DNA of 64,000 bases, taken from positions 496,001-560,000 of the forward strand of contig NZ_JADFBY010000001.1 of assembly GCF_015223065.1 (NCBI RefSeq), read 5' to 3'. The notes under the pieces were generated by a model. That model saw only the letters and a program-made list of their open reading frames with translations. It did no database searches and had not been told where the DNA came from. This document shows positions 1 through 9,816 of the stretch, one piece after another. The DNA comes from Mucilaginibacter sp. JRF (GTDB lineage: Bacteria > Bacteroidota > Bacteroidia > Sphingobacteriales > Sphingobacteriaceae). Position 1 is the stretch's first letter, and every line of letters begins with the position of its first letter. A program made the position numbers and the translations under genes.

Positions 1-437
1 CGTTCCTGATCGTACGGTATGGCATGTACGCCTAATTGCCCGTTGATCAGCGAACGCTCAAACATAGCCTCGGCATTGCTGCCGCTAAAATGTACCCAAT
101 AAATACTCCATGGGTTGGTGTTCGAGCTTTTATAACGATGCCCCACATGTTTAGGGATGATGATGTAGGTATTAGGCTTTAGCGTGTAAGTTTCGTTGTT
201 GATGTATACAAAACCCTCGCCATCGGTACAATATAATAGAATGTATTCGCCGCTGCCTGTTTTGCGTTCACGATCATGATAAATAGCACGCGGATAATAA
301 CCAATAGCCGTAAGATAAAACCCCTGTGTTAGCGTATTACCTACCACCAGTTTTTTAATGTTAGGCGGCAACACGATCATCTTTTGGCCTAAAAAGCCCT
401 CTTTTACTTTCCTTGTCTGGTCGGCAGCGGTTGTCAT
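1..437 (-). CDS. AraC-family regulator, N-terminal part (cut by window edge)
   Basis: The frame opens at an ATG at 437 and runs off the left edge, leaving about 145 residues. They fit the cupin-like sugar-sensing domain of AraC regulators: a GEYILLYCTDGEG strand, then YTLKPNTYIIIPKHVGH, then PWSIYWVHFSG. In this family that domain binds the inducer, and a C-terminal double HTH (outside the window) binds DNA. The gene is divergent from the susC-led operon that starts at 784, so it is the likely activator of PUL 1. The receptor of that operon has no STN domain, which agrees with AraC rather than sigma/anti-sigma control. The ligand cannot be read from sequence; a galactoside is a guess from the neighbouring enzymes. 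Confidence 0.85.
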   Translation of the reverse strand, partial: MTTAADQTRKVKEGFLGQKMIVLPPNIKKLVVGNTLTQGFYLTAIGYYPRAIYHDRERKTGSGEYILLYCTDGEGFVYINNETYTLKPNTYIIIPKHVGHRYKSSNTNPWSIYWVHFSGSNAEAMFERSLINGQLGVHAIPYDQE

Positions 438-477
438 TTAAATGGTGGTTTACAGCAATGGTTTATAACAGGGTTTA

Positions 478-485
478 CAAATATA
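478..485 (-). promoter_or_regulatory. Possible -7 promoter box of the AraC-type regulator
   Basis: On the minus strand this reads TATATTTG, a match to the Bacteroidota TAnnTTTG box, about 40 bases before the regulator start codon. I see no good TTTG at the usual -33 spacing, so the call rests on one box. Confidence 0.3.
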
Positions 486-707
486 TAACTTGCTGTATTT
501 TGAGTGTATTTTTATAAAATTTATTTCTTCCTATTTGGTTTTCAAACTTGCTTTCTTTTCAAAGTGCTGTATATCATTGTTGAATAGACGTTTTTCGGGT
601 ATTCATTTGCTAAAAGCATTTTTCTTGCCTTTTAAGTTCAAGGTAAGATAGTCCATCTATTTTAAAGTATCGTCCATTTTTTTAGCCTGCAATAGCCTGT
701 ACGTTTA

Positions 708-747
708 TTAACCCGTAATTAAGCGCTGACCACGCCCCTCGGGTTAA
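708..747 (+). repeat. Inverted repeat in the susC leader
   Basis: TTAACCCG and CGGGTTAA are exact reverse complements separated by 24 bases, ending 36 bases before the susC ATG. It could be a leader hairpin or an operator; nothing in the sequence decides between them. Confidence 0.35.
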
Positions 748-783
748 CTAATTATAACAGATCTAACCAATCAAAAATCAATT

Positions 784-3700
784 ATGCAAAAGTTTACTCA
801 AAAAGCTATTAAGGCATTTTGTATGGCATTGCTGGCGATAATTTTTTCGTTTGACGTGCATGCGCAAAATTTGAATGCCACCGGGCAGGTAACCGGCAAG
901 GATGACGGCCTGCCCGTGCCCGGAGTTTCGGTAACCATTAAAGGCACCACGCAAGGCGTAAGTACCGATGTTGATGGTAAGTTCACTATCAGCGCGCCAT
1001 CAGGCTCAAAACTGGTATTTACGGCGGTAGGTTACCAAACCATTGAGGCCGATGCCGCTGGCGCCCCCATGAAAATAGTGTTGCCCACATCCAGTAATAA
1101 CCTTACCGAGGTTACGGTGGTGGGCGTCACCATTAAAAAAGGCGACCTTACGGGATCTGTAGGTAGTGTTGACGAAAAGGTATTAAAGGAGCGACCGGTA
1201 ACCAATGTAAATCAGGCTATCCAAGGCCGGGTATCGGGTGTGTTGATACAGAATAACGACCCACGGCCGGGTGGTGGCTCATCTATCAAGATACGTGGTA
1301 ACAACTCCATACAATTTGGCTCGAACCCTATTTATGTGGTTGACGGCCAGGTTATAGAGGGTGGATTCAATACCATTAACCCCGATGATGTTGCCAGTGT
1401 GGACATATTGAAGGATGCATCGGCCACGGCGCTTTATGGTTCGCGCGGTGCTAATGGTGTGGTATTGATCACCACCAAAAGGGCTAAAAAAGGAGAGGGA
1501 AAGATAGATTATAATGCCTGGGCGGGTGTGCAATCGTTCACCAGGAATATACCTTACCTTAATGCGCAGCAAATAGTTGACCTACGTAGTGATGCTTATG
1601 CTAACCGGTATATTGATGAAAATCCTGGTGCCGATAGGAACGCTTACATACAATCATTATTAGCTCCGGGTGGTTCGGCGGCTTTTGGCGCGGGCGAGCT
1701 GGAAGTTTACCGTGCAGGCCAAAGCTACAACTGGCTCGATCAGATACGGCAGACAGGCATACAGCAAAACCATACCATGAGTTTCTCAAAAGGCTCCGAG
1801 GATGGTTCATCAGCTTATGTGAGCTTTAACTATACCGATCAAAAAGGCCTGCTGAAAACATCAAACTACAAAAGGTTCGGTGGCCAGGTAAATCTCGACC
1901 AAAAAATAAAACCCTGGTTGAAAATTGGTACCAACACCAACTTTACCCGTACCGAGGAGCGTTACATTGATGGTGGGGTGTTCAACATTGCGTCAAACGC
2001 TAACCCGCTATTACCTATCACTGATACCATCCCTTACCTAAGCTGGAAAGGCATCCAAAGTCAGGATCTTTACAACCCTATCCGCAGCCTTAATATTGAC
2101 GGACGCGGAAACCAAAACCGTTTGCTTACCACTAATTATGTAGTAGCCACGCCTATGCCGGGCTTAAATATCCGTTCAGGGTTTTCGGTTGAGGCACGTA
2201 ATCAAAACTATTTTAACTACGTTCCCCGCGATCTGGGGCAATCATTGCGTAATTCAACACAGGGCAGTGCCACGCATCGTAAAGAGAACTGGATGAACTG
2301 GCAATGGGACAACTCCGTATCATACGAAAAAGCCTACGGCAAACACAACATACAGGGAGCCCTAAGCTTTGGCCTCACCAAAAACGATTATGATTATAAT
2401 CAGGTTGACGCATGGGGCTTCGCTACCGACGATTTTTCGTACAAATACCTGGGCGGCGCGTTCCTGAAAGATAGATTCGTGTTAGGGTCTGATTTTGTGA
2501 CCAATTCGCTGGTTAGCTACGTAGCGCGCTTTAACTATAATTATGATAATAAGTACTTCGCCACGCTAACCGGTAGATACGATGGTTCGTCGCGCTTTGG
2601 TAATGGCAACAAATGGGGGCTGTTTCCATCATTAGCGCTGGCTTATAATATTGCCCGCGAGGAGTTTATGCAAGGCTCAAAACTGAGCACCCTTAAACTG
2701 CGTGCGGGTTACGGTATAGCGGGCAACCAAAACATACCAAACTTTGCATACCGCTCGCTTTACAGGCCAACGTTCACCAATGGCTCGGTAACCTACGTGT
2801 CCGATGGGCGTTTGGGTAACCCAAGCCTGCGTTGGGAGAAACAAAAGCAACTGAATGTGGGCGTTGATCTGGGTATATTGGATAACCGTATCACCCTGAA
2901 TGCCGATTACTTTATCATCCATAATGATGACCTGCTGATGCAGCGCACGCTATCGGCCACTACAGGGTTCACTAATCGTATTGATAATGTGGGCTCGCTG
3001 CTTAACAAAGGGCTTGAGCTTAACCTGAACGCGCAGATCATCAATCAAAAAGATCTGCAATGGAGCTTTAGCGCCAATATATCATCATACCGTAACCGTA
3101 TAACCAAGCTGTATGGTAATGTTGATGCTATTTATAACTACGGTGGTTTTACCGGTGTTGAGATACAGCGCGAAGGCAACCTGTTCCTTAATAAATCGCT
3201 CAACTCAATTTACACCTATAAGTTCGAGAAAATAGCCCAGGAGTCCGACATGGCGCGCACGGCGCAGATAGACTACGGCGGCCGTACTATTCGCCCCGGC
3301 GATATTATTCCGGTTGATGTGAATGGCGATAACAAGATAGATGATGCCGACCGTATTGTAGTAGGCAATACCGACCCTAAGTTTTACGGCGGTTTCGCTA
3401 CCGATGTTAGCTACAAGGGCTTTGGGTTGAATGCTGTATTTAACTACAATGTTGGCGGCAAGCGCGTAAACTACCTGTACGAAAGTTTGCTTGGTGGTAC
3501 CGGCGAATATGCCGCTCACGAGGATGAATTGAACCGTTGGACACCAACCAATACCAACACCAACATCCCGAGGGCATACCGTGGCTCAGGGCGCTATGGC
3601 GCGGGCGAAACAGATTATTCTGTACAAAGCGCGGCTTATTTGCGATTGTCGGCATTAACGGTGTCATACAACTTTAACGGAGCTTTTATGAAGAAGGCCA

Positions 3701-3837
3701 AGATGAGTAATCTGCGGTTGTATTTAACAGGCAGTAACCTGTTTACCGCTACCGGATATAAAGGTTATGACCCCGAAGGTGGCGATGGCTACCCTACAGC
3801 CAAAATGATTGTTGCAGGTGTAAATGTTGGATTTTAA
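784..3837 (+). CDS. SusC-like TonB-dependent outer membrane receptor (PUL 1)
   Basis: This is the outer membrane channel that, with its SusD partner, imports oligosaccharides using TonB energy. The 1017-residue protein has a signal peptide (residues 1-28, ending VHAQ), a carboxypeptidase-regulatory-like domain (about 33-102), a TonB-box-like LTEVTVVG (about 107-114), a plug with IRGNNSIQFG and YVVDGQVI (about 120-235) and a long beta-barrel ending in the aromatic residue of GVNVGF. Unlike the other two SusC proteins in the window it has no N-terminal STN signalling domain, so it should not talk to a FecR anti-sigma factor. It heads an operon: the susD start lies 13 bases after its stop. The family is certain; the substrate is inferred from the downstream galM and GH97 genes. 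Confidence 0.95.
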   Translation: MQKFTQKAIKAFCMALLAIIFSFDVHAQNLNATGQVTGKDDGLPVPGVSVTIKGTTQGVSTDVDGKFTISAPSGSKLVFTAVGYQTIEADAAGAPMKIVLPTSSNNLTEVTVVGVTIKKGDLTGSVGSVDEKVLKERPVTNVNQAIQGRVSGVLIQNNDPRPGGGSSIKIRGNNSIQFGSNPIYVVDGQVIEGGFNTINPDDVASVDILKDASATALYGSRGANGVVLITTKRAKKGEGKIDYNAWAGVQSFTRNIPYLNAQQIVDLRSDAYANRYIDENPGADRNAYIQSLLAPGGSAAFGAGELEVYRAGQSYNWLDQIRQTGIQQNHTMSFSKGSEDGSSAYVSFNYTDQKGLLKTSNYKRFGGQVNLDQKIKPWLKIGTNTNFTRTEERYIDGGVFNIASNANPLLPITDTIPYLSWKGIQSQDLYNPIRSLNIDGRGNQNRLLTTNYVVATPMPGLNIRSGFSVEARNQNYFNYVPRDLGQSLRNSTQGSATHRKENWMNWQWDNSVSYEKAYGKHNIQGALSFGLTKNDYDYNQVDAWGFATDDFSYKYLGGAFLKDRFVLGSDFVTNSLVSYVARFNYNYDNKYFATLTGRYDGSSRFGNGNKWGLFPSLALAYNIAREEFMQGSKLSTLKLRAGYGIAGNQNIPNFAYRSLYRPTFTNGSVTYVSDGRLGNPSLRWEKQKQLNVGVDLGILDNRITLNADYFIIHNDDLLMQRTLSATTGFTNRIDNVGSLLNKGLELNLNAQIINQKDLQWSFSANISSYRNRITKLYGNVDAIYNYGGFTGVEIQREGNLFLNKSLNSIYTYKFEKIAQESDMARTAQIDYGGRTIRPGDIIPVDVNGDNKIDDADRIVVGNTDPKFYGGFATDVSYKGFGLNAVFNYNVGGKRVNYLYESLLGGTGEYAAHEDELNRWTPTNTNTNIPRAYRGSGRYGAGETDYSVQSAAYLRLSALTVSYNFNGAFMKKAKMSNLRLYLTGSNLFTATGYKGYDPEGGDGYPTAKMIVAGVNVGF

Positions 3838-3850
3838 GGAAATGTTGATC

Positions 3851-5398
3851 ATGAAAAAAAGATACTTATTAATACCGATGGCATTGTTGATCGTGCTATC
3901 CGGATCATGTAAAAAGTTTATTGAGGAGGAGCCGCAAACCGCGCTTACCGAAGAACAGGTTTTTAGCAAGCTCGACAATATTGAGCCATTACTTTTGGGT
4001 TTGTACACCAGCTGGCGCAATACCAAAAAAGACCGGGGCGGCTTTATGTTCACCCTGGGCAGTGACGAAGCGCAGCAGGGCGCGTACCAGGTACAAACTG
4101 ATGACAGGCAGGCGGGTCTTGACAGGTATAACGGTTTTTTAACCGCCAGCAATACCGCCCTTGCCCAGCAATGGGATAGCCGCTGGCCGGTAATAGCAGC
4201 CGCGGCCCGTATCATTTACTCGTTGAGTTTGAATACTGAGGAAGGTGCCCGCAAGAATACCATTTTAGGCGAGGCCAGCTTTATAAGGGCGGCATTGGAT
4301 TTTGAGGTATCGCAATATTGGGGAGAGATACCGCTGATAGATCAGGCTAAGTTTGATGAGTACGGTACACGCCGCCAGCCGCTGCCGTTGGTTTATCAAA
4401 CCATTATATCTGATCTGGAAACAGCCGTACAATACCTGCCCGAAACACAGAGCGATAAACGCCGGGCAACTAAGGGCGCGGCCATTGCCTTGTTGGGCAA
4501 AGTTTACCTGTATGCCCCCGAGGCATCGGGCGCGAGAGATTATGCCAAGGCACGCGATCAGTTCAAGTTATTGGTTGATGGGGGCCGTTACCAACTGGTA
4601 AGCAACTATGCCGACCTGTGGGACCCATCAAAACCTAACAGTACCGAATCTATATACGAGTTTCAGTTCAATAATACTTATCCTGATAATAACCAAACCC
4701 AATGGCAAATGGGCTCACGCTCACTGGCCGAGATAGATCAGTATTGCTACTTTGGCGGTTACGATTTGATGGTGCCTACGCAATACTGTTACTCAGACGC
4801 GGGCAATGGCGGTATATGGGAAAACGGCGATCTGCGGAAGAATGAAAGCATCCGTTATGATTTTACCTATAAAGGTCGCACACCAACCCTCAATCCCAGC
4901 TTTGGTGGCGATGAGCTTGACCCACATGTGAAGAAATATGAAGATCCGCGCACCGATGGTATGTTGAGCTTTTGGCTGTCAGGCAAAAATATATTTTACA
5001 TGCGCTATGCTGATGTGTTGTTGTGTTATGCCGAAACGTTGAATGAAACCGGTTCTACCTCACAGGGTGTTGATCTGGTAAACAATACCATACGTAAGCG
5101 TGCCTGGGGTGGTACATTGCCTGCTGCCAATATGTGGAACGCGGGTATGTCTGCCGCGGAGTTCAGAACCAATATATTGGATGAACGCATGCGCGAACTT
5201 TGCTTTGAAGGCTGGCGCCGTATGGATCTGATACGTACCGGTAAACTGGTCGATCTGGTAAAACAACGCAATAAGTGGACAAAACAATCGGGCACCATAC
5301 AGGCGTTCCATAACCGTTACCCTATACCATTGCAGGAAATTAAACAGAATGACGATATTGAGGAAAGCGACCAAAACCCTGGTTACCTAAATAATTAA
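3851..5398 (+). CDS. SusD/RagB-type glycan-binding lipoprotein (PUL 1)
   Basis: This surface lipoprotein forms the lid of the SusC channel and binds the glycan. The ATG at 3851 gives a clean lipoprotein signal (MKKRYLLIPM..., lipobox LSGSC with Cys20). An in-frame ATG at 3824 overlaps the end of susC and would place nine extra residues before the signal, so I reject it. The 515-residue protein shows SusD hallmarks: a TPR-like helical core including GEASFIRAALDFEVSQYWGE, the RYADVLLCYAETLNE segment, an ERMRELCFEGWRRMDLIRTG segment, and an ending with NPGY. It follows susC and precedes galM by only a few bases. Confidence 0.94.
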   Translation: MKKRYLLIPMALLIVLSGSCKKFIEEEPQTALTEEQVFSKLDNIEPLLLGLYTSWRNTKKDRGGFMFTLGSDEAQQGAYQVQTDDRQAGLDRYNGFLTASNTALAQQWDSRWPVIAAAARIIYSLSLNTEEGARKNTILGEASFIRAALDFEVSQYWGEIPLIDQAKFDEYGTRRQPLPLVYQTIISDLETAVQYLPETQSDKRRATKGAAIALLGKVYLYAPEASGARDYAKARDQFKLLVDGGRYQLVSNYADLWDPSKPNSTESIYEFQFNNTYPDNNQTQWQMGSRSLAEIDQYCYFGGYDLMVPTQYCYSDAGNGGIWENGDLRKNESIRYDFTYKGRTPTLNPSFGGDELDPHVKKYEDPRTDGMLSFWLSGKNIFYMRYADVLLCYAETLNETGSTSQGVDLVNNTIRKRAWGGTLPAANMWNAGMSAAEFRTNILDERMRELCFEGWRRMDLIRTGKLVDLVKQRNKWTKQSGTIQAFHNRYPIPLQEIKQNDDIEESDQNPGYLNN

Positions 5399-5404
5399 GC
5401 ACGT

Positions 5405-6424
5405 ATGACTAAAACAACCCATACCAATTGGGGTACAACAAGTAAGGGCGAAAGCCTTTACTTGTTCAGGTTAACAAATAATAGCGGCGCGTACGTTGAG
5501 GTTAGTAATTACGGCGCTGCATTGGTAAAGGTGATGGTGCCCGATAGGGCCGGCAATTTAGGGAACGCGGTATTGGGATTTCCGGAAGCGCAAGGTTATT
5601 TGGACGATACCTGTTATATCGGCTCAACCATAGGGCGGTATGCTAACCGTATCAGTAATGCCGTATTTACCCTGGATGGGCAAACTTACATACTTGAGGC
5701 TAATGATGGCGCGAATAGTAATCACAGTGCGTCATCAGGGTTTAACAGTAAAGTATTCGGCTTTGAGCAGGGGGATGATCATGTGGTGTTTGTGCTGCAC
5801 AGTAATGACGGCGATGGCGGCTATCCCGGCAACCTGAACCTACGCGTTACCTACCGTTGGACAGACGATAGCGAATTGCAAATAACCTACCATGCCGTAA
5901 GCGATAAGCCAACCATTGCCAACTTTACTAATCATGCCTATTTTAACCTTTCGGGTAATGATGCCGATATTTTAAACCATAGCCTCAGTATCAGCGCGGA
6001 AAGTGTTGTTGAAGCAGGTGATGATTACATACCTACAGGAAAGATAATTGGGGCAGGAGATATTGGATTTTATGGTGAACAATTAAAAGATAAGATCACT
6101 CCACCTAAAGGCATCAACAGTTATTACATATTAGATGAGGCTTTGGTAGCGATAAACGGCTACGCCGCTAAATTGGTTGATAAAACATCAGGTCGTACGT
6201 TGGAAGTTAACACATCTTATCCCGGCATATTTTTATACACCGGCGATTATTTGCAAAGTAAGCACCGCAACCACAACAACCGCCAGTGTCGGCCTTTTGA
6301 GGGTTTATGCCTGGAATGCCAGCTTTATCCTGATAGTATAAACCGACCGGAGTTTCCGCAGGCTGTGTTGGATAAGCACCAAATGTATAATCATTACATC
6401 CATTTTAAATTCGGTACCGAATGA
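5405..6424 (+). CDS. galM: Aldose 1-epimerase (galactose mutarotase)
   Basis: It should interconvert alpha and beta anomers of galactose or glucose released by the operon. The 339 residues are the usual length. Visible motifs are GRYANRI (Arg78), the catalytic-His segment FTNHAYFNLSG (His177) and EGLCLECQLYPDS with Glu304 as the expected base. The usual NHLHGG motif is altered to NSNHSASSG, so the first His is lost but the second (His107) is kept. The Asp normally seen before the F/Y-x-L strand appears as Asn in INSYYIL. No signal peptide is seen, so it is probably cytoplasmic. The start is six bases after the susD stop, and its stop overlaps the GH97 start (ATGA), indicating translational coupling. 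Confidence 0.9.
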   Translation: MTKTTHTNWGTTSKGESLYLFRLTNNSGAYVEVSNYGAALVKVMVPDRAGNLGNAVLGFPEAQGYLDDTCYIGSTIGRYANRISNAVFTLDGQTYILEANDGANSNHSASSGFNSKVFGFEQGDDHVVFVLHSNDGDGGYPGNLNLRVTYRWTDDSELQITYHAVSDKPTIANFTNHAYFNLSGNDADILNHSLSISAESVVEAGDDYIPTGKIIGAGDIGFYGEQLKDKITPPKGINSYYILDEALVAINGYAAKLVDKTSGRTLEVNTSYPGIFLYTGDYLQSKHRNHNNRQCRPFEGLCLECQLYPDSINRPEFPQAVLDKHQMYNHYIHFKFGTE

Positions 6425-8391
6425 AATTCTTTCGTTATATAATTGTCTCGGCAGTAGCATGTTTTTGTTTCGATACTGCTTGCGCGCAAACTTACCGCCT
6501 GTTATCACCCGATAAAAAGCTGGAGTTAACGCTTACGGTAAATGATACCATTACCTACGCCGTTGCTTATAAAAAAGTAAAGTTGATAGATCCATCAACC
6601 ATTGCCTTAACACTTGATAAACAAACATTAGGTAAAGCAGCAAGTGTAATAAAGACATCAACCAGTACTGTCAATAAAATCATCAAACCGCTATACGGCA
6701 AAAACGATGTGCTGACTGATCATTATAATCAACTGCGTATCCATTTTAAAAATGATTATTCGCTTGTGTTGCGAGCCTATAACGAGGGTGCGGCTTACCG
6801 CTTTGTAACCAAACTATCCGATTCGGTAAAGGTATTGAACGAAAAGGCTGAGTTTAACCTTGCCGGTTCGCCCGGTGCCATATTACCGCAAACTGATAAT
6901 TACACCGCCTGGGAAGTGCCTTATGTAGCCTACACCAATATTGATTCGGTTAAGCAACAGCAGCGCGCGCTTACGCCATCGTTGTTTTCGTTCAGTAAAA
7001 ACGGAATAAATGCCATTGTTGCCGAAGCTGATGTATACAACTATCCCGGCATGTACATTAAAAAGCAAGGCAGTGGCTTTGTTGGCAATTGGGCGGCTTA
7101 TCCCGCAGTTGCGGTAATGGGCAGTTGGGGTGATTTTGTTTCGGTAGTTAAAGAGCGAAAGGAATACATTGCCCAAACCACCGGCACAAGGGCTTACCCC
7201 TGGCGGGTTGTTATTGCTACGGATGATGACCGTACACTACTAACCAATGAGCTGATCTATAAATTATCTGAACCATCCGCATTAAAAAATACCGCCTGGA
7301 TAAAACCCGGCAAGGCAACCTGGGAGTGGTGGCATGATGCCATGCTGCCGGGAGCCGATATTCCATCGGGCATGGCTAACCGTAATACGGCATTGTATAA
7401 ATACTACGTTGACTTTGCCGCCAAAAACAAGCTGGAGTATTTAATGATAGATGCCGGCTGGTCTAACAATCACGACGTTACCAAGGTGAACCCCAAGGTT
7501 GATGTTAAGGAGCTGATAACCTATGCGGATAAAAAGAACGTAGGCGTATTTTTATGGTGCGTGGCATCGCCATTGTTAAAGGATCTTGACAATAATCTTG
7601 ATTTTATAAAGCAGCTTGGTGCCAAAGGTATTAAGGTCGATTTTTTTGATCGTGACGATCAGCAGGCTATTGAGTGGATGGAGGCCATTGCCAAAGCCGC
7701 CGCCGAAAGGCACCTGATGGTGAACTTTCATGGTTGCGCCAAGCCTACAGGTATGCAGCGCAAGTACCCCAATATTGTAAATTACGAGGCCGTGCGCGGC
7801 GAAGAATGTTCAAAGTGGGATCATACGGCCAATCCGCAGCATCATTTAACTTTTCCATTTATAAGGATGCTGGGCGGGCCGCTTGATTATACACCCGGCT
7901 CCATGCGTAACGCAACCATGCAAACCTTTAAACCCATTGATCCGGGTTTACCATCATCATTAGGCACCCGATGCCACGAACTGGCTATGTATGTAGTGTT
8001 TGATCAGCCCTTTGCCATGCTGTCTGATTCGCCGAAGGAGTACGAAAAATATCCTCACATTATGCGTTATCTGGCGGCTGTACCAACTACCTTTAATCAA
8101 ACCAAAGTACTGGATGCCAAAGTGGGCGAGTATGCGGTTGTAGCCAAAAGAAAGGATAGTGAATGGTTTGTAGGCGCCATGACCAATTGGGATGAAAAAT
8201 CCATCAAACTGAACTTTGCTTTTTTACCGGAGGGCAAAACCTATGTAGCTGATGTTTATACAGACGGTGCCGATGCTGACACAGTCGCTACCGGTTATAG
8301 CCTCAAAACAATGCCGGTTACCAGTAAAACAACCATCAATATAAACATGGCAAAGGGCGGTGGAGCGGCCATGCACATCAGGCCTAAATAA
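6421..8391 (+). CDS. GH97 glycoside hydrolase, predicted retaining alpha-galactosidase type
   Basis: GH97 enzymes cleave terminal alpha-glycosides and contain both inverting alpha-glucosidases (SusB) and retaining alpha-galactosidases. This 656-residue protein has a signal peptide (residues 1-22, ending ACAQ), an N-terminal beta-sandwich (about 25-280), a catalytic barrel beginning TWEWWHDAM (about 300) and a C-terminal beta domain. Asp407 in GIKVDFFD and Glu462 in VRGEE are 55 residues apart, the same spacing as the nucleophile Asp415 and acid/base Glu470 of the Bacteroides retaining enzyme BtGH97b. I therefore infer a retaining alpha-galactosidase-like mechanism. Its start overlaps the galM stop (ATGA). 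Family assignment is strong; substrate is an inference. Confidence 0.92.
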   Translation: MKFFRYIIVSAVACFCFDTACAQTYRLLSPDKKLELTLTVNDTITYAVAYKKVKLIDPSTIALTLDKQTLGKAASVIKTSTSTVNKIIKPLYGKNDVLTDHYNQLRIHFKNDYSLVLRAYNEGAAYRFVTKLSDSVKVLNEKAEFNLAGSPGAILPQTDNYTAWEVPYVAYTNIDSVKQQQRALTPSLFSFSKNGINAIVAEADVYNYPGMYIKKQGSGFVGNWAAYPAVAVMGSWGDFVSVVKERKEYIAQTTGTRAYPWRVVIATDDDRTLLTNELIYKLSEPSALKNTAWIKPGKATWEWWHDAMLPGADIPSGMANRNTALYKYYVDFAAKNKLEYLMIDAGWSNNHDVTKVNPKVDVKELITYADKKNVGVFLWCVASPLLKDLDNNLDFIKQLGAKGIKVDFFDRDDQQAIEWMEAIAKAAAERHLMVNFHGCAKPTGMQRKYPNIVNYEAVRGEECSKWDHTANPQHHLTFPFIRMLGGPLDYTPGSMRNATMQTFKPIDPGLPSSLGTRCHELAMYVVFDQPFAMLSDSPKEYEKYPHIMRYLAAVPTTFNQTKVLDAKVGEYAVVAKRKDSEWFVGAMTNWDEKSIKLNFAFLPEGKTYVADVYTDGADADTVATGYSLKTMPVTSKTTININMAKGGGAAMHIRPK

Positions 8392-8464
8392 ATGAGCAGA
8401 TAATCCATGTAAATAAGTTATTTGTTCATTTACCCGCATGTATTAAAACCACATTTTTACAACC

Positions 8465-9811
8465 ATGACCAACCAATTAAAACCATTTAATAATTTATAT
8501 ATCATCGGTATCTCGTTTATATCAGCACTGGGCGGTTACCTGTTCGGGTTTGATTTCGCGGTGATATCGGGCGCGTTACCTTTTCTGCGTACCGAGTTCG
8601 CGCTGGATGCTGTTTGGGAGGGCTTTTTAACCGGCTCGCTTGCGCTTGGCTGTATATTTGGTTGCCTTGTAGCCGGTACTATTGCCGAGCGTTATGGCCG
8701 CAGGCCGGGGCTTATGTTGGCGGCGTTCATATTCGCTATATCATCGGTAGCTATCGCCCTGTCACATAGTTTAACCTATTTTGTTGTTATGCGTTTCGCT
8801 GCAGGTATTGGTGTGGGTATGGCTTCCATGCTTTGCCCCATGTACATTGCCGAAATATCGCCCGCCGAAGTGCGTGGCCGCAACGTAGCCATCAATCAGC
8901 TCACAGTGGTGCTGGGTATACTGATCACTAACCTAACCAATTACTTTTTAGCCGATACCGGCCCCGATGCCTGGCGCTGGATGTTCGGGTTGGGTACCGT
9001 ACCATCCGTAATATTTTTGTTAGGTGTAATGTGGTTGCCCGAAAGCCCCCGCTGGCTGGTAAAGGCCGGGCACGATGAAAAAGCCCTCGCTGTACTCAAC
9101 AAAATAGGCTCGGCACAATTTGTAACCAATACCTTGGCCGCTATTGAAAAATCATTAGCGGGAGTAAAAAAGCAACCCTTTAGCGCTGTGTTTGCAAAGG
9201 GTGTTCGCCCGGCAGTATTGGTGGGTATTACGCTGGCTGTTTTTCAGCAGTTGTGCGGCATTAATGTGGTGTTCAATTATACTTCAACCATATTTGAGTC
9301 GGTAGGCTCAAGCCTTAATCAGCAACTGTTTGAAACAGTGAGCATTGGTATTGTAAACCTGCTGTTTACCCTGTTAGCTATGTGGCAGGTTGATAAACTG
9401 GGTCGCCGCCCGTTAATGCTTACCGGGGCGCTGGGCTTAGCTATATTATACATTGTGCTTGCCTTTTTGCTGCAAAGTAAGGCTGCGGCAGGGCTGGTAT
9501 CCATATTTGTACTGCTGGCCATCAGCACATATGCGTTTTCATTAGCGCCGGTTACCTGGGTGCTCATCAGCGAGATATTCCCCAACAAAATACGCGGCGC
9601 GGCATCAACCGTGGCCATTGTATCATTATGGGGGGCTTACTTTATACTGGTATTCACCTTCCCCATACTGGCTAAATACCTGGGTACCTATGGGCCATTT
9701 TACCTGTACGCGGCTATTTGCTTTGCCGGCTTTGTGTTTGTAAAGCTTAAGGTGAAAGAAACCAAAGGCCAAACATTGGAAGAACTGGAAGAAAACCTGA
9801 TAAGACATTGA
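8465..9811 (+). CDS. MFS sugar/H+ symporter (sugar porter family)
   Basis: An inner membrane transporter for the monosaccharide freed by the PUL 1 enzymes. The 448 residues form about twelve membrane helices with the sugar-porter signatures: YGRRPG after helix 2, PESPRWL before the central loop, QQLCGINVVFNY in helix 7, DKLGRRPLM after helix 8, and ETKGQTLEELEE at the C-terminus. It resembles the XylE/AraE/GalP/GlcP branch, which carries pentoses, glucose or galactose; sequence alone does not fix the sugar, though galactose fits galM and GH97. A 73-base gap separates it from GH97, and it overlaps or nearly abuts the next gene. Confidence 0.9.
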   Translation: MTNQLKPFNNLYIIGISFISALGGYLFGFDFAVISGALPFLRTEFALDAVWEGFLTGSLALGCIFGCLVAGTIAERYGRRPGLMLAAFIFAISSVAIALSHSLTYFVVMRFAAGIGVGMASMLCPMYIAEISPAEVRGRNVAINQLTVVLGILITNLTNYFLADTGPDAWRWMFGLGTVPSVIFLLGVMWLPESPRWLVKAGHDEKALAVLNKIGSAQFVTNTLAAIEKSLAGVKKQPFSAVFAKGVRPAVLVGITLAVFQQLCGINVVFNYTSTIFESVGSSLNQQLFETVSIGIVNLLFTLLAMWQVDKLGRRPLMLTGALGLAILYIVLAFLLQSKAAAGLVSIFVLLAISTYAFSLAPVTWVLISEIFPNKIRGAASTVAIVSLWGAYFILVFTFPILAKYLGTYGPFYLYAAICFAGFVFVKLKVKETKGQTLEELEENLIRH

Positions 9812-9816
9812 TCAAC

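Larger units (their letters stand above)
438..783. other. Divergent control region of PUL 1
   Basis: 346 gene-free bases between the AraC-type regulator and susC. The region is AT-rich. It holds the candidate regulator promoter (478-485), a weak TACGTTTA box at 700-707 for the susC side, and an 8-base inverted repeat (TTAACCCG at 708-715, CGGGTTAA at 740-747) just before susC. I see no reading frame worth calling. Confidence 0.5.

Noticed and set aside
9808..9816. TTG start for the DUF5107/TPR protein
   Set aside because: It overlaps the symporter stop, and an ATG follows nine bases later with no loss of conserved sequence.
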